Shown: positions 39,736 through 45,546 of the stretch, piece by piece
Position numbering within the stretch: position 1 is the stretch's first letter
Layout: every line of letters begins with the position of its first letter
Assembly: GCA_023431045.1 (NCBI GenBank)
Contig: JAEYXZ010000099.1
Span: forward strand, 1-45,546
Direction of reading: 5' to 3'
From: Bacillota bacterium
Lineage (GTDB): Bacteria; Bacillota_I; Bacilli_A; Acholeplasmatales; Acholeplasmataceae
Length of the DNA: 45,546 bases
Position numbers and translations under genes: made by a program
Notes under the pieces: model-generated
What the model saw: the letters and a program-made list of their open reading frames with translations, nothing else
Databases searched by the model: none
Told to the model about the DNA's origin: nothing

Positions 39736-39977
39736 AAAAAAAATTCATCCTTACAATGATAAAAATCATATCTAAGGACGAATGTATAATCCGCGGTACC
39801 ACCCTAGTTCTATGTTGCCATAGCACTTCAACTGTTAACGCCAGTTTACGTCTTAATCTACTTATCGATCAAGAGACTCCAAAGCCATATATTCATTCGC
39901 ATCAATCTGTTTACACCAACCACAGACTCTCTATGTAATGATGAATGAATACTTCTTCTTCAACGTTTATTAAGTTC
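39736..39977 (-). promoter_or_regulatory. T-box riboswitch (methionine) controlling metG and the yitT-family gene
   Basis: The T-box core AGGGTGGTACCGCGG is at 39791-39805 (minus strand). It is followed by a terminator, whose stem ATTCGTCCTTA/TAAGGATGAAT ends in eight Ts just before the GGAGG of metG. In Stem I, GTATTCATTC pairs with GAATGAATAT; AGTA stands on the left of the specifier loop and ATG-G (39886-39888) on the right, giving Met as specifier. Uncharged tRNA-Met would pair with the T-box and favour the antiterminator. Confidence 0.95.
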
Positions 39978-39983
39978 AAGTCT

Positions 39984-39989
39984 ATTATA
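39984..39989 (-). promoter_or_regulatory. -10 element of the metG T-box transcript
   Basis: TATAAT on the minus strand. Possible -35 TTGATT at 40005-40010 has only 15 nt spacing. It overlaps the end of rsmI. Confidence 0.6.
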
Positions 39990-40006
39990 ACCTAAAGCCA
40001 ATCAAA

Positions 40007-40858
40007 TCAATCATGTGATTTGACAATTTTGTAGATTTTGTAAATCTCTGATTTATGAACTCCAAGTTCTTTAGCAACTTTCTTTAGTGCTTCTTTTTCT
40101 TCAAGTCCTTGTTCCTTATAAAATTCAACTTTTGAGGCAACATCAATGACTTCATCGTGTTCTTTGAACTCACCTTCAAGTAAGATGACATATTCACCAC
40201 GATCATCAAAAACTAGATCCTTCATTGCTTTAAGTGTGCCACGGTAAAGTGTTTCAAACTTCTTTGTTAACTCTCTTGCAAGCACTAATTTTCGATCACC
40301 TAAAATATCAAATAAACCGATAAGAGTTTTACTTACACGATTAGGTGACTCATAGATAATGAGGGTTTCACTCCGTCCTTGATACTGTGAGACGATCTTT
40401 ATAAAATCCCCAAGTTTTCGTGGTAAAAATCCGATAAACGTAAATGGTTGAGGAACAAGTCCTGATGAGACGAGTGCTGCAAGCATTGCACTTGCACCAG
40501 GGATTGATGTGACAATGATATCTTCTTCAATTGCTTTCTTAACTAGAATAAAGCCAGGATCATTCACAAGCGGAGTACCTGCATCAGAAATTAATGCAAT
40601 ACTCATTCCTGATTTCATTTTATCAATGATTTCATTCGCTTTTTCTTTTTCATTGTATTGTTGATAAGATTCTAGTGGTTTTTTAATTCCAAGATATGAT
40701 AAAAGTTTGCCTGAAACACGTGTGTCCTCACAAAGAATTAAATCAACGATTTGAAGTGTTTCAATTGCTCTTTTAGTGATATCACCTAAGTTACCGATTG
40801 GCGTTGAAACAAGATATAAAGTTGGTTTAGGTTCAACAAAGCTACTTTGAACTTTCAT
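40007..40858 (-). CDS. rsmI: 16S rRNA 2'-O-methyltransferase RsmI
   Basis: A 283-aa tetrapyrrole-methylase-fold enzyme that methylates the ribose of C1402 in 16S rRNA. LYLVSTPIGNLGDITKRA, CEDTRVSGKLLSYLGI and ALISDAGTPLVNDPGF are diagnostic. The C-terminal helix-turn-helix-like segment EKEALKKVAKELGVHKSEIYKIYKIVK is typical. I chose the ATG at 40858 (GGAAGG upstream); the longer frame from 40888 would overlap trmN6 further. The overlap with trmN6 is 17 nt, as in the Bacillus yabB-yabC order. Confidence 0.95.
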   Translation of the reverse strand: MKVQSSFVEPKPTLYLVSTPIGNLGDITKRAIETLQIVDLILCEDTRVSGKLLSYLGIKKPLESYQQYNEKEKANEIIDKMKSGMSIALISDAGTPLVNDPGFILVKKAIEEDIIVTSIPGASAMLAALVSSGLVPQPFTFIGFLPRKLGDFIKIVSQYQGRSETLIIYESPNRVSKTLIGLFDILGDRKLVLARELTKKFETLYRGTLKAMKDLVFDDRGEYVILLEGEFKEHDEVIDVASKVEFYKEQGLEEKEALKKVAKELGVHKSEIYKIYKIVKSHD

Positions 40859-41576
40859 TCTGATACGCCCTTCCGTTATAAATTGCATTCAATTCTTCTG
40901 AATAAACATGTTTTTCATGATACAAAATGAGTGGTGGTAAAACCTTTAAGTGTGCACTACCTTTTTTACGTGCTTCGATTAAGACATGGTTGGGTTCACT
41001 ATCTAAATATGGATGAACCATTCTGATTCGTTTTACTTTAAAATCATACTGATTAAGGAGTAACATGATTTCTTCTAAACGATCCGGTTTATGAATCATG
41101 AAGAATAAACCGCCATGTTTTAAATTAAGAAAAACGGATGCGATGAGTTCTTCTAACGTTAAGAGTGTCTCATGTTTTGCAATTTGCATATCATGATCCA
41201 TACTTTTTCTAGATTCTTCATTGACTTTAAAAAAGGGTGGGTTAGAGACAATCACATCAGCTTCTTTTTTAAGTTTTGTTGCCTTTATATCTTGATTTAA
41301 TACTTGAATTTGTTTGTCCAATTCATTCATATTGATGTTCTCTATGGCTTGTTCATAACGATGTTTTTGGATTTCAACACCGAGCAGCTTCTTGTGGAAT
41401 TTTTGTGAAAGATACAATAAAATTGAACCATTTCCAGTTCCAAAGTCACAGACTAATTCACTGCCTTTAGGAATTCTAACAAAATCCGCTAAAAGAATGG
41501 TATCTAAGTTAAATGCTTTACCTTGTTCAGATGTGATGAGTAGGTTTGTCCCAAGTAAATCACGTGTGACCATCAT
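40842..41576 (-). CDS. tRNA1(Val) A37 N6-methyltransferase-like protein (TrmN6/YabB)
   Basis: A 244-aa SAM-dependent methyltransferase. Motif I is VCDFGTGNGSILLYLS and motif IV is VIVSNPPFFKVNEESRKSMDHD, the NPPF type used for N6-adenine methylation. ISEQGKAFNLDTILLADFVRIP at the N-terminus fits the TrmN6 family. The place between holB and rsmI matches Bacillus yabB. It overlaps holB by one base (TAATG). Confidence 0.9.
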   Translation of the reverse strand: MMVTRDLLGTNLLITSEQGKAFNLDTILLADFVRIPKGSELVCDFGTGNGSILLYLSQKFHKKLLGVEIQKHRYEQAIENINMNELDKQIQVLNQDIKATKLKKEADVIVSNPPFFKVNEESRKSMDHDMQIAKHETLLTLEELIASVFLNLKHGGLFFMIHKPDRLEEIMLLLNQYDFKVKRIRMVHPYLDSEPNHVLIEARKKGSAHLKVLPPLILYHEKHVYSEELNAIYNGRAYQNESSK

Positions 41577-42517
41577 TAGCCTCGGCTTTGTTCAATTTTG
41601 ATTGCTAGTGCTTGTAAAACAAGTGGAATGACAACAGGAACACTCATCTGTTTTAATGTTTCATGAATGGCATTAATCACTCTTTCGCATTGAGTGACAT
41701 CATAACCTCTAACCAGTTCAATAATCGTTTCTTTTAAATAGAGTAGTTTTATCTTTTGATTCATGTGTTGATGGATAACATCTAAAAACATGGTTGATAG
41801 TACTTGTAGAATAAACTCTATCCATTTTTTATCTTGACCCAATGCACTGATCATTTCCATCACTAAAAAAGATAATGGTTGATCCGGTTTGATAAACCAT
41901 TCAATCCATTTTTCAATATAATTTACTGATAGGTGGTACATCTCATCTTCATAATAATTAAACGCTTCTTCAATGTCACTTGTTAGAAAGTAAATAAGGG
42001 TTGCATGTTTGTCATCAACATCATGTTTCTCAAGTTCTTCTTGGAAGAGTTTTTCATCATCTTCAACTAAAATGATTTGACTTCTAGAAAGGATGGTTGA
42101 GATGACTTGATTCACATCATCCGTGAGTAAAAAGCCAATCGTCTGATTGTCTTTTGGTTCTTCTAAAAATTTAAGCAGGGAATTAGCAGCAGGTAAACTC
42201 ATACTTTCGACGTTTTCAATAATATAAACTCTGGAACCTTCAACTAAAGAGGTCTTAGAAAACTCTTTTTGAAGGGATAGGATTTGTTCCTTTTTAATCG
42301 ATAGTCCTTCGAGTGGAACATAGATTAAATTTGGATAATTATCTGTTTCAAGTTGATGTTTTAATGCCGGACTATCACTTTCATGCTTAAAAATCTCATA
42401 TGCAAGTTCTCGTGCAATTCGCTTCTTGTGAATTCCCTTCGAGCCTGCTAGTAAATAAAGATGAGATAATCTTTGTTTTAGGATGGCATTTTTAAACTGT
42501 GAAACGATATCCTTCAT
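41576..42517 (-). CDS. holB: DNA polymerase III delta' subunit (HolB)
   Basis: A 313-aa clamp-loader subunit. AGSKGIHKKRIARELAYEI stands where the P-loop is (degenerate, no GKT/S). VYIIENVESMSLPAANSLLKFLEEP and FLLTDDVNQVISTILSRSQII are the AAA+ sensor and SRC-like segments (here SRSQ). The four zinc cysteines found in many DnaX-family proteins are absent. It lies between tmk (ATGA overlap) and trmN6. The yaaT and yabA genes found here in Bacillus are missing. Confidence 0.9.
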   Translation of the reverse strand: MKDIVSQFKNAILKQRLSHLYLLAGSKGIHKKRIARELAYEIFKHESDSPALKHQLETDNYPNLIYVPLEGLSIKKEQILSLQKEFSKTSLVEGSRVYIIENVESMSLPAANSLLKFLEEPKDNQTIGFLLTDDVNQVISTILSRSQIILVEDDEKLFQEELEKHDVDDKHATLIYFLTSDIEEAFNYYEDEMYHLSVNYIEKWIEWFIKPDQPLSFLVMEMISALGQDKKWIEFILQVLSTMFLDVIHQHMNQKIKLLYLKETIIELVRGYDVTQCERVINAIHETLKQMSVPVVIPLVLQALAIKIEQSRG

Positions 42518-43125
42518 AATCTTTCCTTAATTTTGGCAAACACTTGTTCAAATAATGCATCAAGGGTTTGATTTCCTTCAATTCTTATCACGCGTTTGGT
42601 GTCGTTACAAACTAAAGTTAAATATCCTTCTCTAACTCTTTTATGAAATTCTTGAGTCTCGACATCTAGTCGATCCGATTTATGAATACGATTCTTTTTA
42701 ACTCTTTCAATACCAATTGTTGGATCAATATCAATATAAAAAGTTAAATCTGGCATATGATCTAGGGCATAGCTATTAACTTTTCGAACAAATTCTTCAC
42801 CTAAACCACGTCCATAGGCTTGATAGGCAATCGATGAATCCAAATAACGGTCACATAAAATCATTTTTCCTGCTTGTTGTGCTGGAATAATGACCTCATC
42901 TAGATGTTGTGCTCTTGATGCTGCAAAAAGTAGGGCTTCTGTGTGAGCCTTCATTTCGGTGTTTTGATTGTCTAGAATAATCTTTCTAATTTGTTCAGCA
43001 ATGAAACTACCACCTGGTTCCCGGGTGGTAACTACATCAATGCCGATGTTACTTAAAGCTAATTTAAGTCTTTCAATCAAGCTTGTTTTGCCTGATCCTT
43101 CGCCACCTTCAAATGTAATAAACAT
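42514..43125 (-). CDS. tmk: Thymidylate kinase
   Basis: A 203-aa P-loop kinase that makes dTDP from dTMP. FEGGEGSGKTSLIERL is the P-loop, TREPGGSFIAEQIRKIIL binds dTMP, and CDRYLDSSIAYQAYGRGLGEEFV contains the DR(Y/H) motif. Length is normal. GGGAGG precedes the ATG. A TATAAT at 43147-43152 in the truA tail is a possible separate promoter. Confidence 0.97.
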   Translation of the reverse strand: MFITFEGGEGSGKTSLIERLKLALSNIGIDVVTTREPGGSFIAEQIRKIILDNQNTEMKAHTEALLFAASRAQHLDEVIIPAQQAGKMILCDRYLDSSIAYQAYGRGLGEEFVRKVNSYALDHMPDLTFYIDIDPTIGIERVKKNRIHKSDRLDVETQEFHKRVREGYLTLVCNDTKRVIRIEGNQTLDALFEQVFAKIKERL

Positions 43126-43146
43126 AAATTACCTCCCAATAACTCT

Positions 43147-43152
43147 ATTATA
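43147..43152 (-). promoter_or_regulatory. Possible -10 of tmk-holB-trmN6-rsmI
   Basis: TATAAT on the minus strand in the 30-nt gap between truA and tmk. The -35 would lie in truA and is not clear. Confidence 0.4.
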
Positions 43153-43155
43153 ACT

Positions 43156-43878
43156 TTAATAATAGATGTGTGCTAAATAAAGTCCTTCTGCTGGAGCAGT
43201 TTTTGCGGTCAAAAGTCGATTCTTCGTTTCTAGCATCAATTTTAATTGATCTTGCGGTTTCTTAGAAAGACCCATATAAATGACATTACCCATGATACTT
43301 CTAACCATGTATCGTAAAAAATGATTGCCATGAATCTTGAATATATAATGTGTTTTTGTTTCTTTTACTGTAAACGAGTAAATTGTTTTAATCGGTGGTT
43401 TTTGTTCTTTATTCGGTGAAAATGCTGTGAAGTCGTGTTCACCTATTAAATCATTTAAATGATTTTTGACTAACTCAACATTAAAGTTCTTAATGTAAAC
43501 TTCATGATTGGATTGAAATGCATTGAGTGGTTTTTTACTTAATTTATAAATATAGATTTTTGATTTTGCATTGTGTCTTGCGTGAAAATCTTTTTTCACT
43601 TTAACAACTTTTTTAACCCTAATATCTCCAGGTAAGCGTTTATGAAGTGCATCTTTCCACTGTTCACTTTCTAAATCAATGTCGGTATCAAAATGAAGTA
43701 CTTGATAAAGTGCATGAACGCCTTTATCGGTTCTTGATGCCGCAAAGGTTTTAATGTCTAGTTGTGTCATTAATCTTAATGCTTTTTCAATGCTTGATTG
43801 AATGGATGGGTGAGTTTCTTGAGCTTGGTATCCATGATAGTTGGTGCCATCATATGAAACGACCATTTTATATCGCAT
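43156..43878 (-). CDS. truA: tRNA pseudouridine synthase TruA
   Basis: A 240-aa enzyme that makes pseudouridine at positions 38-40 of the tRNA anticodon arm. The catalytic Asp is in AASRTDKGVHALYQVLHF. YKMVVSYDGTNYHGYQAQ and FLRYMVRSIMGNVIYMG are further family motifs. I chose the ATG at 43878 with AAAGG 6 nt upstream; the longer frame begins at TTG (43896). It overlaps ecfT by 11 nt, as in the common ecfA-ecfT-truA order. Confidence 0.96.
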   Translation of the reverse strand: MRYKMVVSYDGTNYHGYQAQETHPSIQSSIEKALRLMTQLDIKTFAASRTDKGVHALYQVLHFDTDIDLESEQWKDALHKRLPGDIRVKKVVKVKKDFHARHNAKSKIYIYKLSKKPLNAFQSNHEVYIKNFNVELVKNHLNDLIGEHDFTAFSPNKEQKPPIKTIYSFTVKETKTHYIFKIHGNHFLRYMVRSIMGNVIYMGLSKKPQDQLKLMLETKNRLLTAKTAPAEGLYLAHIYY

Positions 43879-44893
43879 AAATAACCTTTGAGACAATACA
43901 TGCTACTAAGACAGCAGTAATGAGCGTTAAAGCAACTATATCTTTGACTTTAATTGAATAAACATCAAGTTTGGTACGTGGAGCACCAATCACATACCCT
44001 CTTGCTTCCATTGCATTACTTAAGTCATCCGCACGATTAAATGAAATTACAAACACTGGAATGAGTAGGGCAATGACTTGTCCAATTTTCTCTTTTAAAG
44101 TTGCTTCTTTAAAATCTGCACCACGTGAGGTTTGAGCTTTCATAATCTTATCGGTTTCTTCAAGTAAAGTTGGAATACTTCTTAACGTGAGTGAAATCAT
44201 CATCGAGAAAATGTAGGTTGGAACTTTGATGAGTCGAAGTGGTGTCATAATGGATTCTAATCCATCATTTAGTTCAATGGTGGTTGTTGTAAATGTTAAT
44301 AAAGATGCAATAATCATGACCGAAATAATTCTAACGAAAATGAATAAAGCTCTAAATAATCCTTCACTCCAAACTTCAAAATCATAAATAAAACCTAATC
44401 CAGGCATGAAGTTTTGTTCAAAAATAAAGAGTGCCCATTGAACTAAAAAGACAAGTACAACAAAAACAAAGAATAGGGTTGTTCTAAATTTGACATGTGG
44501 TTTAATCCATTGATATAAAATAATCAGCAAAATGACTGCTGGAATACTAAGAACGGATAATGTCATCTTCTCACTAAATAATACAACTCCGGTTCGAATA
44601 GTAAATAGTTGGATAAAGAATGTAAAGGTGAGAAGGAAAACTACTGCTTTTAATCCTTGCAGTACTTTACCTAAAGGAATACCTGATAAAAAGACCAAAA
44701 TGACAGTCAGTAAGAGTAATCCACCCATCCATCCAAAACTTGCAATTCGTGATGCTTCACTCATTGATCCATCAGGAATTCTGATAAGGAAGATTGAGAC
44801 GACAAGCATAAACATACTGATAAGTTTTATTCTTGGATCAAGTTTATGTAAGAGTGAATCTCCAGGTATATATTGACCTATTTTAATATTCAT
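43868..44893 (-). CDS. ecfT: ECF transporter transmembrane subunit EcfT
   Basis: A 341-aa membrane subunit of the energy-coupling factor module for vitamins and metals. GQYIPGDSLLHKLDPRIKLISMF is the standard N-terminus. The cytoplasmic coupling helices carry TSRGADFKEATLKEK and AMEARGYVIGAPRTKLD (the two Arg-containing motifs). It is longer than the usual ~265 aa, with extra hydrophobic segments near 100-170. Substrate is set by S subunits encoded elsewhere. It overlaps ecfA2 (ATGA). Confidence 0.94.
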   Translation of the reverse strand: MNIKIGQYIPGDSLLHKLDPRIKLISMFMLVVSIFLIRIPDGSMSEASRIASFGWMGGLLLLTVILVFLSGIPLGKVLQGLKAVVFLLTFTFFIQLFTIRTGVVLFSEKMTLSVLSIPAVILLIILYQWIKPHVKFRTTLFFVFVVLVFLVQWALFIFEQNFMPGLGFIYDFEVWSEGLFRALFIFVRIISVMIIASLLTFTTTTIELNDGLESIMTPLRLIKVPTYIFSMMISLTLRSIPTLLEETDKIMKAQTSRGADFKEATLKEKIGQVIALLIPVFVISFNRADDLSNAMEARGYVIGAPRTKLDVYSIKVKDIVALTLITAVLVACIVSKVIYAI

Positions 44894-45546
44894 TTTTGAC
44901 CTCCTCTAATCACTTCGAGGAGTTCTTTTTCATTTAGGACAAGCTTAAACGGATATCCTAGGGTTGTTGATAAATGTTTTAATAGTTTCATTGGTGATGG
45001 GTAGTCAAGATGGAATTCATGGAAATTAGGATGCATGAATAAATCTTCCTTTTTACCATCAAAAACAATCTCACCTTGATTTAAAACGATCACACGTTTG
45101 GCATATTGTGCAACTAAGTCCATATCGTGTGTAATCATGATGATTGACTTATTTTCATTCTTATGTAAATCAAGGAAGATTTGCATAATATCATCACGAC
45201 CTTGAGGGTCTAATCCTCTTGTTGGTTCATCAAGGACTAAAACACTTGGACGCATCGCAAGAATCCCTGCAATCGCAACTCTTCGCATTTGTCCACCAGA
45301 AATTCTAAATGGGGACTCTTCGAAAAGGGATTCATCGATACCAACTGTTTTTAATGCTTCACTGGCATATTCTTTAGCGTGAGCTTTTGTTTCTTTAAAG
45401 TTTGATGGACCAAACATGACATCTTTTAAAATGTTGATTTCAAATAATTGATATTCAGGAAACTGAAAGACAAGTCCAACCTTTTGACGTATTGGATTAA
45501 TCTTTTCCTTCCTCTTAGGTGGTAGTTGATGGCCTAAGGTATCAAC
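44890..45546 (-). CDS. ecfA2: ECF transporter ATPase EcfA2 (partial, C-terminal 218 aa)
   Basis: The gene enters from the right edge and lacks its start and Walker A. The visible part has the Q-loop VGLVFQFPEYQLFEINILKDVMFGP, the signature FRISGGQMRRVAIAGILAM, Walker B SVLVLDEPTRGLDP, and the switch His in IMITHDMDLVAQYA. The FQFPEYQLFE Q-loop and RISGGQMRRVA signature point to EcfA2 and not EcfA1. Confidence 0.94.
   Translation of the reverse strand, partial: VDTLGHQLPPKRKEKINPIRQKVGLVFQFPEYQLFEINILKDVMFGPSNFKETKAHAKEYASEALKTVGIDESLFEESPFRISGGQMRRVAIAGILAMRPSVLVLDEPTRGLDPQGRDDIMQIFLDLHKNENKSIIMITHDMDLVAQYAKRVIVLNQGEIVFDGKKEDLFMHPNFHEFHLDYPSPMKLLKHLSTTLGYPFKLVLNEKELLEVIRGGQK

Noticed and set aside
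39756..39938. Plus-strand frame of 60 codons before metG
   Set aside because: It lies entirely within the T-box leader and has no ribosome-binding site.

Overview
The window is AT-rich, densely packed DNA from a low-GC Gram-positive lineage. TGA is used as a normal stop (for example sufC, oppC, the HPr-kinase-like gene, gltX and tmk), so this is genetic code 11 and not the Mycoplasma/Spiroplasma code. Several things point to an Acholeplasmataceae-like Mollicute: Firmicutes-style gene order, many MKK... lipoproteins, an oversized oligopeptide transporter, Mollicute-type slimmed proteins (a MetRS without its zinc knuckle, a HolB without zinc cysteines) and no wall or sporulation genes. This placement is an inference; an Erysipelotrichia-like relative is possible.

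Layout. 1-3754 (minus): Fe-S assembly operon sufC-D-S-U-B, with sufB cut by the window edge. 3911-6968 (plus): a divergent S41-peptidase lipoprotein and a small membrane protein. 7070-16710 (minus): an oligopeptide ABC transporter, oppA-oppB-oppC-oppD-oppF plus a small membrane protein. OppA, OppC, OppD and OppF all carry unusual extra segments, and a cre-like operator lies upstream of oppA. 17078-20045: small membrane proteins, an autonomous TetR regulator, a lipoprotein and a GGDEF protein. 20133-22760 (minus): a tightly coupled four-gene cassette of HPr-kinase-like P-loop protein, PqqD/RRE protein, Ser/His signal-peptidase-like protein and nucleotidyltransferase. It resembles the tailoring half of a RiPP (lasso-peptide-like) cluster but has no visible precursor, cyclase or radical SAM gene. 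It is the best candidate for an undescribed system here.

22863-34723 (minus): a conserved Firmicutes housekeeping string, gltX ... cysS-mrnC-rlmB-sigH-like-rpmG-secE-nusG. It is interrupted by a beta-helix lipoprotein, a Cas4-like/DEDD (DUF2779) nuclease and a P-type ATPase. rpmG (49 aa) has a strong promoter and a leader hairpin that would mask its Shine-Dalgarno. 34779-36607 (minus): a P-loop kinase, a PH-like membrane protein and rplM-rpsI. 36758-37135 (plus): a SecB-like chaperone whose promoter sits back-to-back with that of rplM.

37205-45546 (minus): ecfA2-ecfT-truA, tmk-holB-trmN6-rsmI, then metG with a clear T-box (ATG specifier, Met) and a YitT-family membrane protein overlapping metG. 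Most genes are in overlapping or near-overlapping operons closed by readable intrinsic terminators. No rRNA, tRNA, CRISPR array, transposase or phage gene was seen.
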